A DNA stretch of 64,000 bases from QVMM01 sp047030855 (GCA_047030855.1 JBKYIJ010000008.1:1550001-1614000); one strand, 5' to 3'. Positions 27,046 through 36,502 are shown, counted from the first letter of the stretch. Numbers and translations: made by a program. The notes: a model not told the origin generated them from the sequence alone.

Positions 27046-28218
27046 ATGACACAGCAAAAGGTTAGCAGTCGGTTGTTATCGCTCGATGTATTGCGGGGGA
27101 TTACCGTTGCCGGTATGATTATGGTGAATAATCCCGGATCGTGGTCTTATGTCTATGCTCCGCTTGGACATGCGGCATGGAACGGATTGACTCCTACTGA
27201 TCTGGTATTCCCGTTTTTCATGTTTATAATGGGAATATCGACATTCATTTCTTTGCGAAAATTCAATTTCGAATTTAACAAACCTACGCTGTATAAGATT
27301 CTGAAAAGAACGTTTGTTATATTCCTCATTGGTTTGGGAATATCGTGGCTTTCGCTTTCTTTTCGGACTTATCATAGCCTCGCTGCTGAAAACTTAGGCG
27401 TTTTAGAACGTTTGGGCAAGGCTGTGACAAACTTTGAACACCTGCGGATACTGGGTGTTATGCAACGCCTTGCTCTCACTTATTGTGCAACGGCTTTGAT
27501 CGCAATTCTGGTTAAGCATAAATACATTCCTTATATTGTCTGTATAACGCTTGTCGGATACTTTATCCTGCTGTTGATGGGTGACGGTTTCGATTTCAGC
27601 GAAAACAATATTATATCCGTTATCGACAGGGCGGTTCTTGGCGCCAATCATATGTATGTGGACAACGGAGTGGTGCTCGATCCCGAAGGGTTGATAAGCA
27701 CGATTCCCGCGATATGCCATGTTCTTGTCGGTTTTTATTGCGGTAAATTGATTTTGAGTACAAAAGATAATACCGAAAGAATGTTTCGGTTGTTCGTTGC
27801 AGGTACGATAATGACTTTTGCGGGATTTCTGCTAAGTTACGGATGCCCGCTTAATAAGAAAATCTGGTCGCCTACATTCGTTTTGGCAACTTGCGGTTTA
27901 GCCTCGACATTATTGGCTTTGCTCATCTGGATTATTGATATCAAGGGGCATAAAAAATGGAGCGTTTTCTTCGAATCGTTTGGTGTCAATCCTCTCTTTA
28001 TCTACGTTGCGGCAGGAGTATTTTCCATACTTCTGGGCGGTATCTGGATAACTGCAGGAGGTGAACCTATGACGCTGAAAGGTTTTATATACGGCGTTTG
28101 CTTACAGCCGTATCTGGGCAACTATTTCGGATCTTTGATCTATGCTCTTCTGTTTGTAAGCTTTAACTGGATTATAGGAAATATATTATACAAAAAACAA
28201 ATTTATATTAAGATATGA
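27046..28218 (+). CDS. murT: MurT-like inner membrane MurNAc transporter (DUF5009)
   Basis: This 390-residue integral membrane protein has about ten to eleven hydrophobic helices and the DUF5009/acyltransferase-like start: SLDVLRGITVAGMIMVNNPG. It matches the transporter MurT of Tannerella forsythia by family and by gene order (murT-murK-murQ). The same fold is annotated elsewhere as heparan-alpha-glucosaminide N-acetyltransferase, so the automatic name can mislead. It starts 7 bases after namZ and overlaps murK by 4 bases (ATGA), showing translational coupling. Confidence 0.85.
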   Translation: MTQQKVSSRLLSLDVLRGITVAGMIMVNNPGSWSYVYAPLGHAAWNGLTPTDLVFPFFMFIMGISTFISLRKFNFEFNKPTLYKILKRTFVIFLIGLGISWLSLSFRTYHSLAAENLGVLERLGKAVTNFEHLRILGVMQRLALTYCATALIAILVKHKYIPYIVCITLVGYFILLLMGDGFDFSENNIISVIDRAVLGANHMYVDNGVVLDPEGLISTIPAICHVLVGFYCGKLILSTKDNTERMFRLFVAGTIMTFAGFLLSYGCPLNKKIWSPTFVLATCGLASTLLALLIWIIDIKGHKKWSVFFESFGVNPLFIYVAAGVFSILLGGIWITAGGEPMTLKGFIYGVCLQPYLGNYFGSLIYALLFVSFNWIIGNILYKKQIYIKI

Positions 28219-29066
28219 TATTACTAGCTGATGGGGGATCAACCAAAGTTGACTGGTGCTTGGTCGATCAAGGCACTTTAGTAAAAAGGGTTTTTTCGAA
28301 AGGAGCTAATCCTTTTTTCCGAACGAGAGAAGACATAAGCGGAGAAATAAAAAACGTGGTAATGCCCGAAATTGCAGGGTATGAGATTGACTCTGTGCAT
28401 TTCTACGGTGCAGGCTGTGCCTTTCCCGAAAAAAATGAAATAATCAGGGCTGCCATTGCCGATAATATTCCGATTTCGGAAATAGAGGTTGGAAGCGATT
28501 TGCTGGGTGCGGCGAAAGGATTGTGCGGAAAACGCGCAGGCATTGCCTGTATAATTGGGACAGGCTCTAATTCGTGCTATTACGACGGAAAAGAGATAAA
28601 GGAAAACGTTTCGCCGCTGGGTTATGTCCTTGGCGACGAAGGCAGCGGTGCCGTCTTGGGCAGACTGTTTGTCGGAGCTTGCCTTAAAAACCAACTGACA
28701 AAAGGGATTAAAGAAGACTTCCTTAAATATATGAATATTACGATTCCCGAAATATTGGACAGGGTTTATAAGCAACCTTTAGCCAATAAATTTTTAGCGA
28801 CTATTTCACCGTTTATCAAAAACAATCTCGAGGATGAGACTGTTTATAACCTTGTTTATAATGCATTTCAGGATTTCTTCAAGAAGAATGTAATGCAATA
28901 CGATTATAAAAACAATAAGGTTCATTTGACAGGATCGGTTGCTTTCCACTATCAGGACGTAATCAGAAAAGTTGCTTCGGATCTTAATATCGAGATCGGG
29001 GAAATTATCCAGTCGCCTATGGACGGACTGGTTAAATATTTTGCGTTAACAGAGAAAACAGTTTAA
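28215..29066 (+). CDS. murK: MurNAc/GlcNAc kinase (BadF/BcrA ATPase fold)
   Basis: This 283-residue cytoplasmic protein has the ASKHA kinase fold: ADGGSTKVDW (phosphate 1), ACIIGTGSNSCYYDG (phosphate 2/adenosine) and GYVLGDEGSGAVLG, typical of the N-acetylglucosamine kinase family. By synteny with T. forsythia murTKQ it phosphorylates imported MurNAc at C6 to give the MurQ substrate. It may also act on GlcNAc. Its start codon overlaps the murT stop. Confidence 0.85.
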   Translation: MILLADGGSTKVDWCLVDQGTLVKRVFSKGANPFFRTREDISGEIKNVVMPEIAGYEIDSVHFYGAGCAFPEKNEIIRAAIADNIPISEIEVGSDLLGAAKGLCGKRAGIACIIGTGSNSCYYDGKEIKENVSPLGYVLGDEGSGAVLGRLFVGACLKNQLTKGIKEDFLKYMNITIPEILDRVYKQPLANKFLATISPFIKNNLEDETVYNLVYNAFQDFFKKNVMQYDYKNNKVHLTGSVAFHYQDVIRKVASDLNIEIGEIIQSPMDGLVKYFALTEKTV

Positions 29067-29096
29067 CTAATTACTAATTATTATCATATACAAAAA

Positions 29097-29921
29097 ATGA
29101 CTTTTGTTAAAATATCAGAACAACCTTCTTTGTACGATGACTTGGAGAAGAAGTCGGTTCACGAGCTTCTTGTAGGCATCAATAACGAGGACAAAAAGGT
29201 TGCGCTTGCAGTCGAGAAAGCAATTCCTCAGATCGAGAAATTGGTGACTCAGATCGTGCCCCGCATGGAAAAGGGAGGACGTATCTTTTATATCGGCGCG
29301 GGTACGAGCGGACGCCTCGGCGTGCTCGATGCCTCTGAAATTCCCCCTACGTTCGGGATGTCCAATACGCTTGTTATAGGCGTTATTGCAGGAGGAGAAA
29401 GAGCATTGCGTAATCCCGTCGAGAAAGCAGAGGACGATATGGCGGAAGGATGGAAAGACTTGCAGGAGTATGACATCAACGATAAGGATACGCTTGTCGG
29501 GATCGCTGCATCGGGAACTACCCCTTACGTGATCGGCGCTTTACGTGAAGCCCGTAAGCACGGAGTACTTACAGCATCCATTTCAAGCAATCCCGATTCC
29601 CCTATATCGCAGGAAGCCGAAATTCCTATCGAAATGATTGTCGGGCCCGAGTTTGTTACGGGAAGTTCGCGTATGAAGTCGGGAACAGGGCAAAAAATGA
29701 TCCTCAACATGATTACTACCACAACGATGATTAAGCTCGGACGAGTGAAAGGTAACCGAATGGTTAACATGCAGCTGTCCAACGCAAAACTTGTCGACAG
29801 AGGTACGCGCATGATTGTCGATGAACTGGGTTTGCCCTACGATCAGGCTAACCGGTTGTTGCTTTTGCACGGATCGGTAAAGAAAGCAGTAGATGCTTAC
29901 AATCAGGAAAACAAAAAGTAA
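29097..29921 (+). CDS. murQ: N-acetylmuramic acid 6-phosphate etherase
   Basis: This 274-residue protein is close to the ~300 residues usual for MurQ. SIS-domain signatures are clear: YIGAGTSGRLGVLDASEIPP (catalytic Glu in ASE), GIAASGTTPYVIGAL and TGSSRMKSGTGQKMILNM. It removes D-lactate from MurNAc-6-P, giving GlcNAc-6-P. It lies 30 bases after murK and 22 bases before the NagB-like/PIG-L fusion, the likely next enzyme in the path. Confidence 0.95.
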   Translation: MTFVKISEQPSLYDDLEKKSVHELLVGINNEDKKVALAVEKAIPQIEKLVTQIVPRMEKGGRIFYIGAGTSGRLGVLDASEIPPTFGMSNTLVIGVIAGGERALRNPVEKAEDDMAEGWKDLQEYDINDKDTLVGIAASGTTPYVIGALREARKHGVLTASISSNPDSPISQEAEIPIEMIVGPEFVTGSSRMKSGTGQKMILNMITTTTMIKLGRVKGNRMVNMQLSNAKLVDRGTRMIVDELGLPYDQANRLLLLHGSVKKAVDAYNQENKK

Positions 29922-29943
29922 TAACTAAAAAATAATTGTCAGA

Positions 29944-31926
29944 ATGAAAGCAGATTTGAGTTCACAAATTACGCTGAACAGAATACCCGGAAGATACTAT
30001 CGTCCGCAGAATGCTTTTGAGCAATCTGTTTTGACCAGATACGAAAAAATAGATACTCAGATATACGAATCTTCTAAAGAAGGTTCTGTTATAGTTGCCC
30101 GTGAAATAGCCAACAGCATAAAGAAAAAACAAGACGAGAAAAAGAATTTTGTTTTGGCTATCAGCGGAGGACATTCGCCCAGAAATATATTCGAAGAGCT
30201 TGTACGTATGCACAAGGAAGAAAAACTGAGTTTCAAAAACGTCGTGATTTTTGATATCTATGAGTTCTATCCTTTGAGTACGCAATCGAACAGTAATATC
30301 AAAACGTTGCAGGAATTATTCCTCAATCACGTAGATATTGATATGAAAAACGTATTCTCTCCTGACGGTACGATAACAAAAGAAGATATATTCAACTACT
30401 GCGAAGCATACGAAAAACGCATCCAAAGTTTTGGCGGTTTGGATTATGCATTGCTTGGATTGGGACGCAGCGGCACTATCGGGTTGAATATACCCGGATC
30501 GAGCCCGGTTTCTAAAACACGTCTTGTGCTTTTAGACGTGCAATCCCGCAAAGAAGCTATCAGCACATTCGGCTCTATCGACAAAGTACCAATCAGCGGT
30601 ATCACGATGGGAGTGTCTACCATAATGAATGCGAAGCAAATCACGCTTATTGCTTGGGGTGAAGACAAATCGAGCCGTCTGAAACAAGTAGTTGAAGGAA
30701 AAGTGTCGGATTCGATACCTGCCTCGTATCTGCAAGAGCATGAAAACGTAAAGATCGTTACAGATCTTAGCGCGGCATTCGAACTTACGCGTATAAGCCA
30801 CCCGTGGTTGGTAACCAATTGCGACTGGACGGACAATCTTATCCGCAGGGCAATCGTGTGGCTTTGTTTCAAAGTCGATAAACCTATCCTTAAACTGACA
30901 AACAAAGACTATCAGGATAACGGATTGGGCGAATTGCTTTCGCTGTACGGATCGGCTTATAACGTAAACATAAAGATATTCAACGATCTCCAGCATACGA
31001 TAACAGGATGGCCCGGCGGAAAGCCGAACGCCGACGATACCAATCGTCCCGAAAGAGCCAAACCTTATCCGAAGAAAGTGGTGATTTTCAGTCCGCACCC
31101 TGACGATGACGTTATCTCGATGGGTGGAACCTTCCAACGCCTTGTAAATCAGAAACATGACGTGCATGTTGCGTATCAGACTTCGGGAAATATTGCCGTC
31201 GGCGATGAAGAAGTCATCAGATACATTTCTTTGATGCTTGATGTTCTGGATCATTACGATGAGAAGAATAAGGCGTTGAAAGAAAATCTTGAAAAAATGA
31301 AGAATTTTCTTCTTCATGAAAAGAAAGAGGGCGATGAAGATACCCGCGATATCTTGTTGATAAAAGGGCGTATCCGCCGCGAAGAAGCAACGACTGCCTG
31401 CCGCTTTGTAGGAGTGGACGAATCTAAAATCCGATTTTTGGATCTTCCGTTCTACGAAACAGGTAAAATCAAAAAGAACCCGATTTCGCAAGCCGATGTC
31501 GATATCATTAAGGAGTATTTGACCACAATCAAACCTCATGAAGTATTCGTGGCGGGCGATTTAGCCGATCCTCACGGAACGCACAAAGTGTGTCTCGATG
31601 CTATATTGGCAGCCGTTGACGAACTTAAAGGCGCTGATTGGTTGAAAGACTGCCGCTTCTGGATGTACCGAGGAGCTTGGCAGGAATGGGAAATCGACTA
31701 TATCGAAATGGCTGTGCCTATTTCGCCCGAAGAATTGCGTTCAAAAAGACTTTCTATCCTGAAACACCAGTCTCAAATGGAAAGCGCGCCGTTCTTAGGC
31801 AATGACGAACGTTTGTTCTGGCAACGTTCCGAAGACAGAAATAAAGGAACTGCCGAATTGTACAGAAAATTAGGTCTGGCGGCTTACGAAGCGATAGAAG
31901 CTTTCGTCGAATACAAACCATTATAA
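29944..31926 (+). CDS. degenerate NagB-like domain fused to a PIG-L/LmbE deacetylase
   Basis: This is a 660-residue cytoplasmic protein. Residues ~30-330 align with glucosamine-6-phosphate deaminase, but the catalytic set is lost. The NagB motif NMDEY is DIYEF (the key Asp is Tyr106). GQDGHIAFNEP becomes GRSGTIGLNIP, so the Asp, His and Glu are Ser176, Thr178 and Ile183. Residues ~375-640 are a PIG-L zinc deacetylase with an intact HPDDD motif (~383) and DPHGTH (~543). Automatic annotation would call it nagB. A better reading is an N-acetyl-sugar-phosphate deacetylase using a dead NagB fold as a binding module, standing in for NagA between MurQ and NagB. This role is inferred. Confidence 0.85.
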   Translation: MKADLSSQITLNRIPGRYYRPQNAFEQSVLTRYEKIDTQIYESSKEGSVIVAREIANSIKKKQDEKKNFVLAISGGHSPRNIFEELVRMHKEEKLSFKNVVIFDIYEFYPLSTQSNSNIKTLQELFLNHVDIDMKNVFSPDGTITKEDIFNYCEAYEKRIQSFGGLDYALLGLGRSGTIGLNIPGSSPVSKTRLVLLDVQSRKEAISTFGSIDKVPISGITMGVSTIMNAKQITLIAWGEDKSSRLKQVVEGKVSDSIPASYLQEHENVKIVTDLSAAFELTRISHPWLVTNCDWTDNLIRRAIVWLCFKVDKPILKLTNKDYQDNGLGELLSLYGSAYNVNIKIFNDLQHTITGWPGGKPNADDTNRPERAKPYPKKVVIFSPHPDDDVISMGGTFQRLVNQKHDVHVAYQTSGNIAVGDEEVIRYISLMLDVLDHYDEKNKALKENLEKMKNFLLHEKKEGDEDTRDILLIKGRIRREEATTACRFVGVDESKIRFLDLPFYETGKIKKNPISQADVDIIKEYLTTIKPHEVFVAGDLADPHGTHKVCLDAILAAVDELKGADWLKDCRFWMYRGAWQEWEIDYIEMAVPISPEELRSKRLSILKHQSQMESAPFLGNDERLFWQRSEDRNKGTAELYRKLGLAAYEAIEAFVEYKPL

Positions 31927-31947
31927 TGACTTTATAAAAAAGAACAA

Positions 31948-32763
31948 ATGAGAGTAATAATTCAACCTGACTATAGTTTGATGTCAAAATGGGCGGCAAA
32001 CTATATTGCAGCAAAAATAAACGAAGCTAAACCGACAGCCTCGAAACCTTATGTATTAGGCTTGCCGACTGGCTCGACTCCGCTCGGTGTTTACAAACAT
32101 CTTATCGAGTTGAATAAGAAGAAAGCAGTATCGTTTGAGAATGTCGTAACCTTCAATATGGATGAATATGTGGGCTTGCCCGAAGATCATCCGCAGAGCT
32201 ACCATTCCTTTATGAAGGAAAACTTTTTCCGTCATATCGACATCAAACCTGAGAATACCAACATACTGAACGGAAACGCTCCCGATCTGGCTAAAGAATG
32301 TCAGCGATTTGAAGATAAAATCAAAAGCATGGGAGGCATTGATTTGTTCTTAGGCGGAGTAGGACAGGACGGACACATTGCGTTTAACGAACCGGGATCG
32401 TCTTTGACTTCACGCACAAGAATCAAAACTTTGACTCACGACACGGTGGTTGCCAATTCACGTTTTTTCGATAACGACGAAAACAAAGTGCCAAAGCTTG
32501 CTTTGACGGTAGGAGTCGGTACGGTGATGGACTCCAAGGAAGTCGTTATTCTTGTAAACGGCATAGCCAAATCAAGAGCTTTAGCTCAAGGTGTCGAGGG
32601 TGCTGTCAGCCAGATGTGGACGATTACCGCTCTCCAGCTTCACCGTGCAGGCATAATCGTTTGCGACGAAGCTGCGACTTCCGAAATAAAAGTCGGGACG
32701 TATAAATACTTCAAAGATATTGAACGGTCAAATCTTGATCCTGAAGTATTGTTGAAGAAGTAA
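31948..32763 (+). CDS. nagB: glucosamine-6-phosphate deaminase
   Basis: This 271-residue protein is the usual length. All catalytic motifs are intact: GLPTGSTPLGVYKHL, FNMDEYVGLP (catalytic Asp) and GVGQDGHIAFNEPGSS (Asp, His and Glu). It converts glucosamine-6-phosphate to fructose-6-phosphate and ammonia, the last step joining the recycling path to glycolysis. It lies 21 bases after the fusion gene and is closed by a terminator, making it the last gene of the main right-arm operon. Confidence 0.95.
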   Translation: MRVIIQPDYSLMSKWAANYIAAKINEAKPTASKPYVLGLPTGSTPLGVYKHLIELNKKKAVSFENVVTFNMDEYVGLPEDHPQSYHSFMKENFFRHIDIKPENTNILNGNAPDLAKECQRFEDKIKSMGGIDLFLGGVGQDGHIAFNEPGSSLTSRTRIKTLTHDTVVANSRFFDNDENKVPKLALTVGVGTVMDSKEVVILVNGIAKSRALAQGVEGAVSQMWTITALQLHRAGIIVCDEAATSEIKVGTYKYFKDIERSNLDPEVLLKK

Positions 32764-32788
32764 GAATTTATAATAATATTTATCTCTG

Positions 32789-32829
32789 AAAGCCGTAGTT
32801 ATTTTTAAATTAATGATTACGGCTTTTTT
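32789..32829 (+). terminator. rho-independent terminator after nagB
   Basis: AAAGCCGTA (32789-32797) pairs with TACGGCTTT (32818-32826), and the T-run extends to 32829. The loop is 20 bases and AT-rich. Confidence 0.8.
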
Positions 32830-32852
32830 CTCGAAATTCATCTTGATTAGTA

Positions 32853-32884
32853 TTTGGTTACAAAATTTAACTTTTTTATCTTTG
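32853..32884 (+). promoter_or_regulatory. Bacteroidota-type promoter for the PD40-amidase unit
   Basis: TTTG (32853-32856), 20 bases, then TATCTTTG (32877-32884) match the -33/-7 consensus fully. A second -7 box, TAATTTTG, is at 32974-32981. It gives the PD40 and amidase genes their own start after the nagB terminator. Confidence 0.7.
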
Positions 32885-33001
32885 TTTTCCTCGAAAAACA
32901 ACATAGCTTTATACAATTAATCAACCATGATATCAGAACATATTCGGGTAATTTTAATACTACTATAATTTAATAATTTTGTTTAACTAACCTATTTCAC
33001 A

Positions 33002-33946
33002 ATGAGGAACAAATCTTTACTTTCTATCGCATTGTTGTTGTTTTGTGGAGGTACTCTTCTGGCTCAACCTAAGGTTGCCGGAGAACCAAAAGCAATAGTG
33101 AAAGCGGATCAACCGATGATGAACCCTACGTGGTCTCCCGACGGGAAACAATTGGCGGTTACGTCGATCGGTAACGACGGTATTTGGGTGGTTGATGCCA
33201 ATGGCAAAAACCTTCGCCAAGTAACATCCGATGCAGGGGCAGGATATAAAATGTCTTGGTCTGCCGATAATAAAACCATTCTGGGCAGGACATCTATCAG
33301 GGAAAACAATCGTGTTTTCCACGAAGTGAAAACGTATGATGTCGTTACTAATTCTTCTCGTTTGATAGAGTCAAAAACTCGTCAATTAAAAGGCGTGCCG
33401 TTCTGGAGTTCGGACTATTCTCAGGTAGTTTATCAGACAGAAAACGGGACAAAATCTGCTAAAAGCGGAATAAGAGTTGTAAACATGAAATCTAAAGTTG
33501 CATCAAGTGCTGAAGCTCTTTTCAGTAAAATGGTTGCCGATCCTGCAACGGTTGCGGCCGATGTTGCCGGCTTGAATCAATTTAAGGGGAAAGTCCTTTT
33601 CAACCCTGTGGTATCTCCGGACGGAAACAAGATTGCTTTCCAAGTAGGCGGTGAAGGGCTTTATGTGTGTGATGCTGACGGAAATCAGCTGAAGGCTTTA
33701 GGAAAAGGCGAGAGAGCTACATGGACTCCTGACGGCAAGTATGTTATTGCTGCTGTTACTACAGACGATGGGCATGAGTTGACAGGCGGTAAACTTGTGA
33801 GTGCAAACGTTGAATCAGGAGCGATCTCTACGCTTATGTCATCAGGATATATCGCTGTTAGCCCTGCAGTTTCGCCTGACGGTAAGAAACTGGCTTTTGA
33901 GGACTATGCAAGCGGTTATGTTTATTTAGTGGATTTAAAATATTAA
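33002..33946 (+). CDS. secreted PD40/TolB-like beta-propeller protein
   Basis: This 314-residue protein has a signal peptide (MRNKSLLSIALLLFCGG, cleavage near Ala21). The remainder is a six-bladed propeller of PD40 repeats: NPTWSPDGKQLAVTS, SWSADNKTILGR, PVVSPDGNKIAFQ, ATWTPDGKYVIAA and PAVSPDGKKLAFE. No Asp-box or catalytic motif is seen. It is paralogous to the protein at 1-787, and each copy sits next to a T9SS-exported wall-acting enzyme. A binding or periplasmic chaperone role is possible but not shown by the sequence. It is 18 bases ahead of the amidase gene. Confidence 0.8.
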   Translation: MRNKSLLSIALLLFCGGTLLAQPKVAGEPKAIVKADQPMMNPTWSPDGKQLAVTSIGNDGIWVVDANGKNLRQVTSDAGAGYKMSWSADNKTILGRTSIRENNRVFHEVKTYDVVTNSSRLIESKTRQLKGVPFWSSDYSQVVYQTENGTKSAKSGIRVVNMKSKVASSAEALFSKMVADPATVAADVAGLNQFKGKVLFNPVVSPDGNKIAFQVGGEGLYVCDADGNQLKALGKGERATWTPDGKYVIAAVTTDDGHELTGGKLVSANVESGAISTLMSSGYIAVSPAVSPDGKKLAFEDYASGYVYLVDLKY

Positions 33947-33964
33947 TCTAATACTGTTTGACTT

Positions 33965-36502
33965 ATGAAAAAAATAAACAATATACTTCAATCAACAAAG
34001 AAGGCTGCAAAATATTTTGTTGCTCCATGTTTGTTGGGTTTACTTTCTTTGTCTTCGGTAGAAGCTCAGGGAAAAATTACGGGGCTTAGCGATTATAAAC
34101 TGTATCTCGATCCCGGTCACGCAATCAAGCAAAATCAAGGACTTTTCAATTATTCTGAAGCTGAAAAGGTATTGAGAGTAGCATTGTCTATGAGAGAGTA
34201 TTTGCAAACCTATACGGACATAGGAACCATTTACATGTGCCGTGAGACCGATTTGACAGATAAAACATTGTCTGAACGTACTGATGAAGCCAATTCCCTT
34301 GGTGTGGATTTCTATTATTCCATTCACAGCGATGCGTCTTCAGATCCGAATGTAAACAGCACGGTTATGCTTTATGGCGGTAGGCGTGTAACGCCGGGTA
34401 GCGAGGTGGTTGAAAAATTACCTGAAGGCGGTAAAAAATTAGGTGACATATTGGTTAACGAGCTTTCGGGAGCGATGCGTATCGGAACCAGAGGCAATGT
34501 TGCCGACCTCACTTATTACAACTATACAGGTTGGGATGTACCCTATCTTCATGTGAACCGTGAAAGTAATATGGCATCGCTTTTGAGTGAAGGCGGATAT
34601 CATACTGCTACAATACAGCAGCAACGTAACCTGAATGCAGAATGGAAACGCATGGAAGGTTTGGCAGCATTCCGTTCGTTCCTGAAATTCCAAAACTTAG
34701 CATGCCCTGAAATCGGTATTGTATCAGGTTTTGTTGTAGATGACGAAACAGGAGTGCCTGTAAATGGCGCTACCGTAAAAGTCGTAGGTACAGATAAAAC
34801 ATATGTAACTGACAGCTACGAATCATTGTTTAAGAACTATTCTAAAGATCCCGACGAATTGCACAACGGGTTCTATTTTATAGAAGGATTTAACAATGGC
34901 GATAACCTGACATTGGAATTTTCATCTCCTGAATTCCAGACAGTGACAAAAACAGTTACTATAAGCACTAATGCGACAGGTGAAACGAAAGACATTTTGA
35001 ATACTGTCGATGTAGAAATGGTTAACTTAGTGCCTGCAAAGGTAAAATCGGTAATGCCTAAAGATTTGACATCAGTTATTAAAGAAGTCAGTCCTTTGGT
35101 AATTACATTTACCCGTAAAATGGATCAGGCAAGTATTGCTTCTGCTTTGAGCATATCTCCTAATAAACCCTTAAGTTTAACATGGAAAGACGAATATACA
35201 TTGTCTATTGATCTTAACCAACTTGATTATTTAACCGATTACACTTTAACTATCGACGGAAGCATTGCCAAGAATACTCATACAAATGAATTTTTGGACG
35301 GCGACGGCGACGGAACTCAAGGTGGTAATTACGTATTGAATTTCAAAACTGCGGAACAGGATAATACAGCTCCTGTTGTAGTTTCTTACGATCCTTTTGA
35401 AAAATCGGATTTTACTCGTCCTATAATAAGAATACAATTTGATGAAGAATTGGACGAAACATCTGTCGCTGCTGACCAAATCAAGGTTACAAGCAATGGC
35501 GGAGTGGAAATACCGGGTGTTTTGAAACACAACGTAGTGAATAAGATAAGTGTTCTTCACTACTTATTCAATTCTGATCTGACTTCAGGCGAAACATATA
35601 AAGTAACTATGTCGGCAGGATTAAAAGATCGTTATGGTAATGCAATGTCAACAGGATTGGAATATACTTTCAATCAGAATACGAGAGCAGTTACTGACTC
35701 TTTGATTATAGATGATTTTGAAAACAGAGATGCGTGGTGGGATCCATCGTCATCGGGATCTTCCGCTGGATTGTTGCCCGATCCATCTAAAACTTCTACA
35801 GATACGGAGGTGACTTCTTCTGTTAACAGCCCTTCAGCTCTTAGAATGACTTATGCTTGGGATGAAAGCTTCTCCGGTGTATTCAGAGTGCGTTTATATC
35901 GTAGTAAAGCACAACCTAAATTTGTCAAAACCGGATATGTGATGCAAGCATGGGTATTCGGGGATGCAAGCAACAGCCAATTCCGTTTTGCAGTAAGAGA
36001 TAATAAAGACAATGGTATCAAATCGAGTCTGCCGGTAGTAGTTGACTGGGTAGGTTGGAAGCTTATGAGATGGGATCTTGAGAATGATGAAAGCATTGCT
36101 TGGGTAAATACAAGTGACGGAATCCTTTCGACAAGTAATTTGCATATCGACAGCTTTGGTTGGGAACCAGCAGGAACTCCCGGTACGGCAAGACCAGCAG
36201 ATTTTACTACCAAATACGTAGTGTTTGACGATTTAAGACTTGTGAAACTTGCTCCTACTACAGGAATCGGAAGCATCATTTCAGATGACAGTTCTATATC
36301 CGTAAAAGCTATGCAGGGATACATCAACGTTTCTGCCGATACTAACATTAAAGATGTAAAAGTATATTCATTGACCGGTGCTATGGTTAGTGTGGTAACA
36401 CCTAACTCGACAGAGTTTGATGTTCCTGCAGCCAACGGCGTTTATGTCGTGAAAGTAGTTACGGAAAATGCTCAGAAAAACGTAAAAGTTCTCGTTAAAT
36501 AA
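33965..36502 (+). CDS. N-acetylmuramoyl-L-alanine amidase (Amidase_3) with Ig-like domains and T9SS tail
   Basis: This 845-residue protein has a signal peptide ending near residue 35. The Amidase_3 domain (~45-235) has its zinc ligands His52 (LDPGHA), Glu67 (EAEKVLR) and His121 (SIHSDAS), plus the catalytic Glu near 209 (LLSEGGYHT). A carboxypeptidase-regulatory-like domain follows (~250-350, SGFVVDDETGVPVNGATV). Next come two Big_5-type domains (~360-580), a galactose-binding-like domain (~580-760) and a T9SS tail ending VKVLVK. It would cut the bond between MurNAc and the stem peptide at the cell surface. That leaves bare glycan, the substrate of GHL10-type and SpoIID-type enzymes found in the same locus. 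Confidence 0.9.
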   Translation: MKKINNILQSTKKAAKYFVAPCLLGLLSLSSVEAQGKITGLSDYKLYLDPGHAIKQNQGLFNYSEAEKVLRVALSMREYLQTYTDIGTIYMCRETDLTDKTLSERTDEANSLGVDFYYSIHSDASSDPNVNSTVMLYGGRRVTPGSEVVEKLPEGGKKLGDILVNELSGAMRIGTRGNVADLTYYNYTGWDVPYLHVNRESNMASLLSEGGYHTATIQQQRNLNAEWKRMEGLAAFRSFLKFQNLACPEIGIVSGFVVDDETGVPVNGATVKVVGTDKTYVTDSYESLFKNYSKDPDELHNGFYFIEGFNNGDNLTLEFSSPEFQTVTKTVTISTNATGETKDILNTVDVEMVNLVPAKVKSVMPKDLTSVIKEVSPLVITFTRKMDQASIASALSISPNKPLSLTWKDEYTLSIDLNQLDYLTDYTLTIDGSIAKNTHTNEFLDGDGDGTQGGNYVLNFKTAEQDNTAPVVVSYDPFEKSDFTRPIIRIQFDEELDETSVAADQIKVTSNGGVEIPGVLKHNVVNKISVLHYLFNSDLTSGETYKVTMSAGLKDRYGNAMSTGLEYTFNQNTRAVTDSLIIDDFENRDAWWDPSSSGSSAGLLPDPSKTSTDTEVTSSVNSPSALRMTYAWDESFSGVFRVRLYRSKAQPKFVKTGYVMQAWVFGDASNSQFRFAVRDNKDNGIKSSLPVVVDWVGWKLMRWDLENDESIAWVNTSDGILSTSNLHIDSFGWEPAGTPGTARPADFTTKYVVFDDLRLVKLAPTTGIGSIISDDSSISVKAMQGYINVSADTNIKDVKVYSLTGAMVSVVTPNSTEFDVPAANGVYVVKVVTENAQKNVKVLVK

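Noticed and set aside
27046..28218. Heparan-alpha-glucosaminide N-acetyltransferase as the function
   Set aside because: The fold is related, but gene order with murK and murQ and the DUF5009 match fit the MurNAc transporter MurT better.
30532..31539. A 335-codon minus-strand ORF
   Set aside because: It is antisense to the PIG-L fusion gene, whose frame has clear conserved motifs.
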